NCBI GenBank assembly: GCA_027491335.1 | Contig: JAIXWJ010000062.1 | Span: 1-33,964 of the forward strand | From: Actinomycetes bacterium | Lineage (GTDB): Bacteria; Actinomycetota; Acidimicrobiia; Acidimicrobiales; Ilumatobacteraceae | Direction: 5' to 3' | Length of the DNA stretch: 33,964 bases | Shown here: piece after piece, positions 1 to 6,566 of the stretch | Layout of the letters: each line of letters begins with the position of its first letter | Position numbering within the stretch: the stretch's first letter is position 1 | The notes under the pieces: generated by a model | Databases searched by the model: none | What the model saw: the letters and a program-made list of their open reading frames with translations, nothing else | Told to the model about the DNA's origin: nothing | Position numbers and translations under genes: made by a program

Positions 1-548
1 CATATGTCGAACGCCGAGCCGAGACCCGACGTGGTCGGTCGAACGAATCCGAGGGGCAGGATCGCTCTGAGAGAATCCTTGTTCACGATCGATTCCAGGT
101 GGTGGATTTTCGGGGCTAATTCTTCCTGAACTTTCGGGTGTCCTCACCGCGTGTCACGGTTCGAGGGATCCACCAACGACGCCGTCCCCTTTGCCACAAT
201 GTGTCCGTCGACACGCCGACAGCGTTCCGCCGGAGTCGTGTTCGTGACGGGTGGTGCGTGGTTGGTGCTTCGTCTCACGAGCTCGTCCGCCGACCGTCCG
301 CGGGTTCGCCGACTGACGTCGAGCCGTCGTTGGGTCGTCGCCATCGAAGCAATCGAGAGCGCTCGTTGCATTTGCAACAAAACCAGTACTTGTAATAACT
401 CGAAAAATCCAATCGAATGTCGTTGGTTCCACCCGAGAACTGATCAGAAATGATCCGACAAGAATCGAAGTGCGCGGAAGACCCCGGTCCGAAGCGACTC
501 GAAAGCAAGACACAGCAGTACCAAACCAAACCAGAAAGGGACACTCCC
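1..548. other. Gene-poor stretch at window start
   Basis: I see no convincing gene here. A plus-strand frame is open from the window edge to a stop at 127-129 and could be the C-terminal tail of an upstream gene or a chance frame of about 41 codons; nothing in it is recognisable. The other frames give Arg-rich, low-complexity peptides typical of shadow frames in GC-rich DNA. Bases 360-540 are richer in A and T than the rest of the window, which fits a promoter and 5' leader for the lysine-rich gene that starts at 549. No HU-type DNA-binding domain is encoded in these bases. Confidence 0.5.
372..400 (+). promoter_or_regulatory. Candidate promoter of the lysine-rich protein gene
   Basis: A TTGCAA hexamer (372-377) and an ATAACT hexamer (395-400) are separated by 17 bases in a locally AT-rich patch. 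The -35 lies inside a short TTGCATTTGCAA inverted repeat (366-377). This would give a leader of roughly 140 bases before the ATG at 549. The hexamers are imperfect, so this is only a candidate. Confidence 0.3.
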
Positions 549-848
549 ATGGCAGCAAAGAAGAAGGCTCCCGCCAAGAAGGCTCCGGCCAAGAAGGCTC
601 CGGCCAAGAAGAAGGCAGCCGCCAAGAAGGCTCCGGCCAAGAAGGCCCCCGCCAAGAAGAAGGCAGCCGCCAAGAAGGCTCCGGCCAAGAAGAAGGCTGT
701 TGCTAAGAAGGCTCCGGCCAAGAAGAAGGCTGTTGCTAAGAAGGCTCCGGCCAAGAAGAAGGCTGTTGCTAAGAAGGCTCCCGCCAAGAAGAAGGCAGCC
801 GCCAAGAAGGCTCCGGCCAAGCGCAAGGCAGCCGCCAAGAAGAAGTGA
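549..848 (+). CDS. Lysine/alanine/proline repeat protein (HupB-tail / histone H1-like)
   Basis: A 99-residue, extremely basic protein made almost wholly of [10 protein letters not shown] and KKKAV units. The composition and repeats match the C-terminal tail of mycobacterial HupB and eukaryotic H1-like tails, which bind DNA nonspecifically and compact it; nucleoid binding is therefore the likely role. Unlike HupB it has no N-terminal HU fold. ATG 549 is chosen because a GAAAGGGA ribosome-binding site lies about nine bases upstream and the repeats start straight after it; an in-frame ATG at 450 would add 33 non-repetitive residues without a comparable site. The gene has its own intrinsic terminator, so it is probably monocistronic. 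Its position a few genes from cofC and gpsA recalls the mycobacterial hupB neighbourhood. It could instead be a stand-alone H1-like protein unrelated to HU. Confidence 0.85.
   Translation: MAAKKKAPAKKAPAKKAPAKKKAAAKKAPAKKAPAKKKAAAKKAPAKKKAVAKKAPAKKKAVAKKAPAKKKAVAKKAPAKKKAAAKKAPAKRKAAAKKK
687..785 (+). repeat. Three tandem 33-bp repeats inside the lysine-rich gene
   Basis: Three head-to-tail copies (687-719, 720-752, 753-785) each encode [11 protein letters not shown]. The first two are identical and the third differs by one synonymous base (CCG to CCC). Near-identity at wobble positions points to recent duplication by slippage or recombination, and copy number may vary between strains. Confidence 0.9.
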
Positions 849-879
849 TTCTTTCCGATCTGTGATCGGGCAGGAATTG

Positions 880-912
880 AACGAGCGGGGGGAAACCCCC
901 GCTCGTTTGCTT
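880..912 (+). terminator. Rho-independent terminator
   Basis: A 12-bp perfect stem (880-891 with 896-907) closes a GAAA loop. It contains a G5/C5 core and is followed by TGCTTTTT. It sits 32 bases after the stop of the lysine-rich gene and about 30 bases before the TIGR03084 gene, so it insulates the two. Confidence 0.88.
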
Positions 913-941
913 TTTCCGGCCAACCCACCGGAGGTCCCAAA

Positions 942-1703
942 ATGAAGCATCTGAACCTTCTCGACGATCTGGCCGCGGAGCATTCGGCTCTCGGTGCGGT
1001 TCTGGGCGATCTCGCCCCGGGCGATTGGGCGTTGCCCACGCCCTCGGTGGGTTGGACCGTGTCGGATCAGATCAGCCATCTGCGCTTTTTCGACGAGCGC
1101 GCCACCATGGCACTCTGCGACGCCGACACCTTCCTGGCGGACCGCGAACGGATCATCTCCGGGGCGCCCCACGACCCCTCGGTCGATGCGGGGCGGTCGC
1201 TGTCGTGGGCCGACCTTCTCGGCGAATGGCGGAATCACTCCGAGCAACTTCGCGCGCGGGCCGCCGGCGTCGAATCCGACCAACGAGTGCCGTGGTACGG
1301 CCCCGCGATGTCGGTGCCCTCGTTCCTGACGGCTCGGCTGATGGAAACCTGGGCGCACGGTCACGACGTGTGCGTGGCGGCCGATCGTCCCGCGATCATC
1401 AGTGATCGCCTGCGACACGTGGCGCACATCGGGTACTCGGCTCGCCCGTTCAGTCTTCTGATCAATCGGTTGCCGGCCGATGACCGACCGATTCGCCTGG
1501 AGCTGACGGGGCCCGACGGCCAGACGTGGACGTGGGGTCCACCGGAGGCCGATGATCGGGTGATCGGAGATGCGTACGACTTCTGTCTGGTCGTCACACA
1601 ACGACGAGACCCGACGGACTCGCGACTGGAGGTCGCGGGCGAGGCCGCTCGTCAGTGGATCGACGTGGCGCAGGCATTCGCCGGAGGTCCGGGCCGCGGG
1701 TGA
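942..1703 (+). CDS. TIGR03084 family metal-binding protein (DinB/MDMPI fold)
   Basis: A 253-residue protein of the actinobacterial TIGR03084 family, a branch of the DinB / mycothiol-dependent maleylpyruvate isomerase superfamily. The family hallmarks are visible: W38 followed by SDQISHL with His46, then WYGPAMS near 118-124, then [13 protein letters not shown] with Glu135, His139 and His141. The His residues and perhaps the Glu are expected to hold a divalent metal in a four-helix bundle. Related enzymes use mycothiol as thiol cofactor, but the reaction of this subfamily is not established, so no substrate is claimed. The start is supported by a GGAGGT ribosome-binding site at 931-936. It follows a terminator and converges on the PIG-L deacetylase gene, with 13 bases between the two stops, so it is probably transcribed alone. 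Confidence 0.85.
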   Translation: MKHLNLLDDLAAEHSALGAVLGDLAPGDWALPTPSVGWTVSDQISHLRFFDERATMALCDADTFLADRERIISGAPHDPSVDAGRSLSWADLLGEWRNHSEQLRARAAGVESDQRVPWYGPAMSVPSFLTARLMETWAHGHDVCVAADRPAIISDRLRHVAHIGYSARPFSLLINRLPADDRPIRLELTGPDGQTWTWGPPEADDRVIGDAYDFCLVVTQRRDPTDSRLEVAGEAARQWIDVAQAFAGGPGRG

Positions 1704-1716
1704 TCGAGTCGAGAAA

Positions 1717-2496
1717 TCAGAGGTCGGAGATCTTCGTGAAGATCTCCGCGGCAGTCCGGTCCACTCGCCGACCGAGTTCGGCCAATCTGGTTCGGATGCG
1801 GTCGGAGAATCGATCGAGATCCTCGGGCGCGACGGCTTTCATCGTGCTCTCGAACTGCGAAGCGTGAGCCAGCAGCGCGGAAATCTTCGCATCGACGAAG
1901 TCGCCGACGCTCTCGGCATGATTCGCCTCGTCGGCCTCCCAAAGAAGCAGATGGGACGGACGGTGATGTGCCACGCCGTGTTCGCGGAAGAAGTGCGGAT
2001 CTCGGGCCGCCACGATCGCATCACAGGTGAGAAAGCCGGCGTGTCGATGATCCGGATGCAGTCGGTGACGCTTCCACGGATCGTGGCCCAGCACGACGTC
2101 GGGTCGGATCTCGCGAATGTGCCGCGCGATGCGGCTTCGCAGCTCGACGGATTCTTCCAGTTCGCCATCCACCTGGTCGAGGAAAGTCACGTCGTCGACG
2201 CCACCGAGCCGACGAGCGGCCTCGGTCTGCTCGGCACGCCGTGTGCGAATCAGACCGGCGATGTCGGCGTCGGGATTCCACGTGCCCTTCGAGCCGTCGG
2301 TGAGCACCAGATGATGGATGCGACAGCCGGCGGCCGCCCACTTGGCCAGCGTCGCACCGCAACCGAACTCGATGTCGTCGGGATGCGCGCCGATGGCCAG
2401 TGCGATCTTGGGCGTCGGTAGGTCGATCGAGGTGATGACTCGCTCGGCATTCGGGGTCGGTTGACCCGGGTCGTTCGCGGCCGGTGTGGTGTTCAT
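1717..2496 (-). CDS. PIG-L / LmbE family N-acetylglucosaminyl deacetylase-like protein
   Basis: A 259-residue zinc-dependent deacetylase of the PIG-L family, which also includes MshB (mycothiol synthesis), Mca and GlcNAc-PI deacetylase. The first zinc motif AHPDD is at residues 37-41 and the second, HPDH, at 147-150; both are intact. An LVLTDGSKG motif follows the first strand. Family members remove acetyl from N-acetyl-aminosugar conjugates or cleave related amides; the substrate here cannot be told from sequence. ATG 2496 overlaps the cofC stop by four bases (ATGA), so the two are almost certainly translationally coupled with cofC first. Reading further upstream would place the start inside cofC. 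A link to F420, to mycothiol or to the nearby glycan genes are all possible. Confidence 0.9.
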   Translation of the reverse strand: MNTTPAANDPGQPTPNAERVITSIDLPTPKIALAIGAHPDDIEFGCGATLAKWAAAGCRIHHLVLTDGSKGTWNPDADIAGLIRTRRAEQTEAARRLGGVDDVTFLDQVDGELEESVELRSRIARHIREIRPDVVLGHDPWKRHRLHPDHRHAGFLTCDAIVAARDPHFFREHGVAHHRPSHLLLWEADEANHAESVGDFVDAKISALLAHASQFESTMKAVAPEDLDRFSDRIRTRLAELGRRVDRTAAEIFTKISDL

Positions 2497-3128
2497 GAGT
2501 TGTCCCGCTTCGTGATGAGTCGATCGAGCAGTCGAGAGATTCTCGGATTCTCGAGGTCGTCCGGCGTGTCCACGTCGAGCGACAGCAGTTCGTCCACGAT
2601 GACGATCGGTTCCACCCCGAGGTGACGCGCGTGCGACCGGTGGGCCTCGAACGAACCGACTCCGTAGGCGAATCGCCATGTGGGCAGCAGTCCGATTCCG
2701 ATGAGCACCACGTTCGACCCGTCGAGTCGGTCGTCGGGCACGATCACCACCGATTCGGCGGTGAGTTCGTGGCCGATGTCGTCCCAGAGTTCGCCGAGAC
2801 GTCGGCCGAACGGCAGATCGGCGTGGGCCACCACCACGGGTTGATCGGGTCGGTCGGCGATCACGCGGGGCAGTCCGGCGGCGAGTGAGGCGTTGAGTCC
2901 TTCGGCCTGGACCATGACCGCGGTGGCACCCAGGTCGCGAGCGAACTCGGCCACCTCATCGTCGTCGCAGATCACGAACACGTCGGCGTGAGGGATCGAT
3001 CGCACGACTTCACGGGCGCACGAGATCGCGAGTTCGCGTCGATCGGCGGGCGAGAGGACCGCGGCGAGTCGGCTCTTGGCGTCGTCGAACCGTCGGATCG
3101 GCACGACCAACGACACGGGCGAACTCAC
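2493..3128 (-). CDS. cofC: 2-phospho-L-lactate / phosphoenolpyruvate guanylyltransferase
   Basis: A 211-residue nucleotidyltransferase of the CofC/FbiD family. It condenses GTP with 2-phospholactate (archaea) or phosphoenolpyruvate (shown for mycobacterial FbiD) to give the activated side-chain precursor that CofD transfers to Fo during F420 synthesis. Visible hallmarks are the N-terminal VPIRRFDDAKSRL guanylate-binding loop, HADLPF in the middle, the DRLDGSNVV segment, and the YGVGSFEAH motif near the C terminus. The GTG start at 3128 lies six bases downstream of a TAGGCT box, so the mRNA is probably leaderless. It heads a two-gene operon with the PIG-L deacetylase and is divergent from gpsA. 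The other F420 genes in the window, cofD and cofE, are about 10 kb away. Confidence 0.9.
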   Translation of the reverse strand: MSSPVSLVVPIRRFDDAKSRLAAVLSPADRRELAISCAREVVRSIPHADVFVICDDDEVAEFARDLGATAVMVQAEGLNASLAAGLPRVIADRPDQPVVVAHADLPFGRRLGELWDDIGHELTAESVVIVPDDRLDGSNVVLIGIGLLPTWRFAYGVGSFEAHRSHARHLGVEPIVIVDELLSLDVDTPDDLENPRISRLLDRLITKRDNS

Positions 3129-3134
3129 GGTGCG

Positions 3135-3140
3135 AGCCTA
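3135..3140 (-). promoter_or_regulatory. -10 box of cofC (leaderless)
   Basis: On the minus strand TAGGCT is followed by six bases and then the GTG start at 3128, placing the expected transcription start at or next to the start codon. There is no ribosome-binding site. Confidence 0.5.
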
Positions 3141-3158
3141 GGTGCTGGTGTGGCGGCC

Positions 3159-3187
3159 AGATCGTGCGATGTCGAGATCGTGCGATG
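3159..3187. repeat. Two 13-bp direct repeats, period 16, between cofC and gpsA
   Basis: AGATCGTGCGATG occurs at 3159-3171 and again, without mismatch, at 3175-3187. Each copy contains a small inverted repeat, ATCG-TG-CGAT (3161-3170 and 3177-3186). The pair lies between the two divergent -10 boxes, covering the expected -35 zone of cofC and sitting about 40 bases upstream of the gpsA -10. This is a good place for a paired operator. Confidence 0.6.
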
Positions 3188-3227
3188 AACGATTCGGGCC
3201 GTCGGACTCGATCTTTCGTCGGGCGTA

Positions 3228-3233
3228 TACGAT
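3228..3233 (+). promoter_or_regulatory. -10 box of gpsA (leaderless)
   Basis: TACGAT (within TATACGAT, 3226-3233) lies seven bases before the GTG at 3241, the geometry of actinobacterial leaderless promoters. No ribosome-binding site precedes the GTG. Confidence 0.55.
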
Positions 3234-3240
3234 CATCGCC

Positions 3241-4248
3241 GTGACGGGGGCCAAGTCGATACGAGTGGCGGTTGTCGGCGCCGGCTCATGGGGAACCACG
3301 GTGGCCTCGCTGGCGGCGGGCAACACGTCGACCGTGTTGTGGGCGCGTCGTCGCGAGTTGGCATCCACCATCGCGAGTTCCCGCACGAACGCGGACTACT
3401 TGCCCGATTCGCGCGTGCCGGACTCGCTCGAGGTCACCTCGGATCTGGCCGAGGCGGTGTCGGCCGCCGACGTGGTGGTGATGGCGGTGCCATCCCATGG
3501 TTTCCGAGAGGTGGTGGCCGAGGCGTCCCACCATGTTCGGCCGTGGGTGCCCATCGTCAGCCTGTCGAAAGGGCTCGAGCGCAGTTCGTTGAAGCGCATG
3601 AGCGAGGTGGTGGCCGACGAGATGCCCGGGCATCCGGTGGCGGTTCTCACCGGCCCCAATCTGGCCCGTGAGGTGATGCAAGGACAACCGGCCGCCGCCG
3701 TGGTCGCCATCAACGACAAGGTGATCGCCGACGAACTCCAACGCATCTTCTCGCGGCCGACGTTGCGCGTGTACACCAATCCCGACGTGGTCGGCTGCGA
3801 AGTCGCCGGTGTGGTCAAGAACGTCATCGCGATCGCCTCGGGAATGGCCGCCGGCATGGGCTTCGGGGACAACACTCGGGCCACGTTGATGACGCGAGGA
3901 CTGGCGGAGATGTCGCGACTCGGCATGGCGATGGGCGGTGACGGACTCACGTTCGCCGGTTTGGCGGGCATGGGTGACCTGATCGCCACCTGCTCGTCGG
4001 CGCAGAGTCGAAACAACACGGTCGGTCGTCGCCTCGGTGAGGGCGAGTCCATCGCGTCGATCCTCGAGTCGATGACGATGGTGGCCGAGGGTGTGAAGAG
4101 TTCGCCGGCGGTGCTCGATCTCGCGCGGCGCCACGGAGTGGAGATGCCCATCACCGAGCAGGTGGTGTCGGTGTGTCAGAACCAGCGGAGCGCCGCCGAG
4201 GCAGTCGCGCTTCTCATGCAACGGAGAAGGCGGAGCGAAATTGGCTGA
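3241..4248 (+). CDS. gpsA: NAD(P)-dependent glycerol-3-phosphate dehydrogenase
   Basis: A 335-residue enzyme that reduces dihydroxyacetone phosphate to sn-glycerol-3-phosphate for phospholipid backbones. The Rossmann motif GAGSWG is at residues 13-18. VSLSKGLE and VLTGPNLAREV follow in family order, and the catalytic lysine region GVVKNVIAIASGMA and the C-terminal substrate-binding GFGDNTRATLMTRG are intact. GTG 3241 is preferred over in-frame starts further upstream because the Rossmann fold begins about eight residues after it, the family length is normal, and a -10 box sits seven bases before it. The following gene overlaps its stop, so the two are co-transcribed. cofC lies divergently upstream, as in the mycobacterial fbiD-gpsA region. 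Confidence 0.93.
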   Translation: MTGAKSIRVAVVGAGSWGTTVASLAAGNTSTVLWARRRELASTIASSRTNADYLPDSRVPDSLEVTSDLAEAVSAADVVVMAVPSHGFREVVAEASHHVRPWVPIVSLSKGLERSSLKRMSEVVADEMPGHPVAVLTGPNLAREVMQGQPAAAVVAINDKVIADELQRIFSRPTLRVYTNPDVVGCEVAGVVKNVIAIASGMAAGMGFGDNTRATLMTRGLAEMSRLGMAMGGDGLTFAGLAGMGDLIATCSSAQSRNNTVGRRLGEGESIASILESMTMVAEGVKSSPAVLDLARRHGVEMPITEQVVSVCQNQRSAAEAVALLMQRRRRSEIG

Positions 4249-5635
4249 CGGGATGTTATCGAGCGAGGCAGCAGCCGGCGAAGCTTTGCCCATCGGTGTG
4301 TTCGGTCGACCCGCGGTGGGTCGGGTCGCGCCCAGTGGTCGGGTGGTCTTCGCCGATGGCTCGCCCGATCTCGGGTGGCACGTCGCGGCCGACGATCGTT
4401 GGTACGACCCCGAGCGGGAAGTGGCCGTGCGACGAACCGATGTCGACGGACTTCCGATCGTTTCCACCCGCATGCGAGTTCCCGGTGGCGACGTCGTGCA
4501 CACGGTGTGGTGCGCGAGCGGACCCGATGCTCGTCCCATCGTCGTGATCGACATCGAGAACGATTCGCCGATGCCGGTCGCCGTCGCCCTCACCCGCACC
4601 GATCTCACGGTGTCGAGACCGATCGCGGCCCGTGGAGTGGACGCCGACGCGAGCGGTTCGTGGCCGGCACCGGGACTCGAATTGGCGAGTGCGCCGACGG
4701 TGATGCCGATCGGGCACCGCGCGCGCGTGCGCGTCGCCGTGGGACGCGACATCGATCTGGATCGGTTGCCCGACGTCGACGCCGTCGTGCGGGGATGGAC
4801 GACCATCTGCGACGGGTCGTCGCGGTTGGTGTTGCCCGATCTCGAAGGCGGCGTGTCCTTGGTGAGTCGGGTGAATCGGGCCAAGGTGGCCATCGCTCTC
4901 GCCGATGACTCCGAGATGCCGTGGCGCAAGACCGACGAATTGGCGGGTTGGTTGATCGACAGATTCCATGCCGATCGCATGGGCTCGACCACGACGCCGG
5001 TCGAGGACGTGGCCGGTGCCGTGGAGCGCATCGTTCGCAAGTCCCGGCGGAGAGGGACCAACCCGTTGCGAGTCGCGGCCATTCGGGTGGGTGCGCTGTG
5101 GTTGTCCGGCATCGACGAGCGAACCACCGGTGACATCGACCGCATCGTTCGGCGAGCACTCGGGATGGGATTGGGCGAGATCGCCGCTTCGTCGCGACTG
5201 AGCGTCGCCGACGCGGAGTGCGACGGCGCCCTCATCACCGCCGTCGAGGAATCGTTGCTCTTCTGGGACGGCGGCGAACGCGCGATCTTTTGCGTCGACG
5301 GAATCGGCGGTGAGCGACTCGGGTCATCCTTCGAGGCCCATGGTTTGGCCGCGCCCAACGGTGCTCGGATGTCGATGGCGGTCCGGTGGCATGGATCGAA
5401 CGCCGCGATCCTGTGGGAAACCGAGGCGACCGGTTCGGTCTCGTCGCGGCGTCTCGAGCTTCGATGCGGCGCGGATGCGTCGTGGTCGTCGGGCGAACCG
5501 AACGGCGAGAGTCTGTGGCGCGTGTCGGCGGGGTCAGCCGAAGTCGACAGTTCGAACGTCGACACATCGAACGTCGACGCCTCGAACGTTGGCAGTTCCG
5601 GCGCCGACGGATCCGACTCCATTTCGTTCAACTGA
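4241..5635 (+). CDS. Conserved-looking protein of unknown function
   Basis: A 464-residue protein that I do not recognise. Residues 1-200 look beta-rich, with many aromatic and Val/Arg/Asp positions (for example LGWHVAADDRWYDPE near 44-58). A helical stretch of basic and amphipathic segments follows at about 210-320, then a second beta-rich part. The last 30 residues are a Ser/Asn/Asp tail containing three SNV(D/G) repeats. No signal peptide or membrane segment is evident. TTG 4241 overlaps the gpsA stop by eight bases and has a GGAG at 4232-4235; ATG 4253 is in frame and is the alternative start, but its ribosome-binding site is poorer. Tight coupling to gpsA and a 12-base gap to the next gene suggest one operon. 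The coding frame is supported by strong G/C bias at third positions and by the tight packing. Confidence 0.75.
   Translation: MADGMLSSEAAAGEALPIGVFGRPAVGRVAPSGRVVFADGSPDLGWHVAADDRWYDPEREVAVRRTDVDGLPIVSTRMRVPGGDVVHTVWCASGPDARPIVVIDIENDSPMPVAVALTRTDLTVSRPIAARGVDADASGSWPAPGLELASAPTVMPIGHRARVRVAVGRDIDLDRLPDVDAVVRGWTTICDGSSRLVLPDLEGGVSLVSRVNRAKVAIALADDSEMPWRKTDELAGWLIDRFHADRMGSTTTPVEDVAGAVERIVRKSRRRGTNPLRVAAIRVGALWLSGIDERTTGDIDRIVRRALGMGLGEIAASSRLSVADAECDGALITAVEESLLFWDGGERAIFCVDGIGGERLGSSFEAHGLAAPNGARMSMAVRWHGSNAAILWETEATGSVSSRRLELRCGADASWSSGEPNGESLWRVSAGSAEVDSSNVDTSNVDASNVGSSGADGSDSISFN
5552..5596 (+). repeat. Three 15-bp tandem repeats in the 3' end of the unknown gene
   Basis: TCGAACGTCGACACA, TCGAACGTCGACGCC and TCGAACGTTGGCAGT follow one another in frame and encode SNVDT, SNVDA and SNVGS. 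They form a short expandable coding repeat in a hydrophilic, probably disordered tail. Confidence 0.75.
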
Positions 5636-5647
5636 GCGTCGACGGCG

Positions 5648-6499
5648 ATGTGCGATCTGCTCGTGGCGCTCGGCGAGGCCACCGCCAACGGGTCGACGAT
5701 CTTCGCCAAGAACTCCGATCGGCCTCCGACGGAGACGCAACTGATCGAGGTCGTGGAGTCGCGAACCGAATCAACGACACGAGCCACTTACCTCGAAATT
5801 CCCGGGTCATCGGACCCCACCTTGCGCTGCGTGGTCTCGCGTCCGGCGTGGAGTTGGGGCGCCGAACACGGCGTCAACGAGGCCGGTGTCGCGATCGGCA
5901 ACGCCACCATCTACACGACATTGGATCCACGGCCGTTTCCCGACGCGCTCACCGGGATGGATCTGGTTCGTCTTGGTCTCGAGAGGGCCCGTGACGCCCG
6001 ATCCGCGGTGGAGGTGATCATCGAATCCATCGAGCGATTCGGCCAGGGTGGGTCCGGTCACGATCCGACGGGTTCGCGTCGGCCGTATTGGAACAGTTTT
6101 CTCGTGGCCGATCACCGCTCGGCGTGGGTGCTGGAGACGAGTGGTCGGGAATGGGCGACGGAAGAAGTGCGCACGGTCCGGGCCATCTCGAACCGCACGA
6201 CGATTCCCGGCTTCGATGATCGACGTCATCCTCGACAACCGGTGGAGACACTCGTGGATCCGCGTTGGCGGAGCACCAACGAGTTTTTGGCTCGGGGGCC
6301 GGTGACGGTCGATGGCGTCGGTCGACATCTGACGACGCACGGTCCGAGCGACGATGGATGGAACGTGTGCATGCACGTCGACGGGGTCGAGGAGACGACG
6401 GCATCCATGATCGCGGTGCTGCCCACATCTGGTGTGCCGGAGGTCCGCATGACCCAGGCGAGCCCGTGTCGTGAACCGTGGTCCGTCGTTCGCTGGTGA
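5648..6499 (+). CDS. C69 / secernin-like Ntn-hydrolase family protein
   Basis: A 283-residue protein with the secernin/C69 dipeptidase start: Met1-Cys2-Asp3, then ATANGSTIFAKNSDRPP. In this superfamily removal of Met exposes Cys2 as the N-terminal nucleophile of an amide hydrolase. GAEHGVNEAGVAIGNA (near 71-86) and YWNSFLVADHRSAWVLETSGREW (about 143-165) match the conserved core strands of the family; the latter region includes the Asn and Glu/Thr positions typical of the fold. It is shorter than classical bacterial C69 dipeptidases (about 470 residues) and resembles actinobacterial secernin-like proteins. Substrate unknown; no signal peptide, so cytoplasmic. It follows the unknown gene by 12 bases and is probably the last gene of the gpsA operon. 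No strong ribosome-binding site is visible, but the Met-Cys start is decisive. Confidence 0.85.
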   Translation: MCDLLVALGEATANGSTIFAKNSDRPPTETQLIEVVESRTESTTRATYLEIPGSSDPTLRCVVSRPAWSWGAEHGVNEAGVAIGNATIYTTLDPRPFPDALTGMDLVRLGLERARDARSAVEVIIESIERFGQGGSGHDPTGSRRPYWNSFLVADHRSAWVLETSGREWATEEVRTVRAISNRTTIPGFDDRRHPRQPVETLVDPRWRSTNEFLARGPVTVDGVGRHLTTHGPSDDGWNVCMHVDGVEETTASMIAVLPTSGVPEVRMTQASPCREPWSVVRW

Positions 6500-6506
6500 T
6501 ACGTAA

Positions 6507-6538
6507 CGACAGTCAGCCCATACGACCGTCAGCCCAAA
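6507..6538. repeat. Tandem 16-bp direct repeat upstream of the GT4 operon
   Basis: CGACAGTCAGCCCATA (6507-6522) is followed directly by CGACCGTCAGCCCAAA (6523-6538), 14 of 16 bases identical. It fills the short gap between the Ntn-hydrolase gene and the -10-like CAAACT, and the second copy covers the expected -35 zone of the glycosyltransferase promoter. Possible activator or repressor site. Confidence 0.6.
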
Positions 6539-6554
6539 CCATGGTGGGAAGGGG

Positions 6555-6560
6555 CAAACT
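6555..6560 (+). promoter_or_regulatory. -10-like box of the GT4 operon
   Basis: CAAACT is six bases before the GTG start at 6567, the same spacing as the leaderless promoters elsewhere in the window, but it lacks the first T of TAnnnT. The next bases are a G run that could also act as a weak ribosome-binding site. Confidence 0.3.
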
Positions 6561-6566
6561 AGGGGG

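Noticed and set aside
155..180. tRNA-like T-arm (GGTTCGAGGGATCC)
   Set aside because: No matching T stem, anticodon arm or acceptor stem can be drawn around it.
275..1039. Long minus-strand frame with Ala/Leu/Gly/Phe repeats opposite the lysine-rich gene
   Set aside because: The repeats are the exact complement of the KKAPA codons, and the frame runs across a terminator and the next gene; it is a shadow.
3286..5787. 833-residue minus-strand open frame opposite gpsA and the unknown gene
   Set aside because: Ser/Arg/Pro-rich composition without domains, lying opposite gpsA, which has clear motifs; typical of GC-rich antisense frames.
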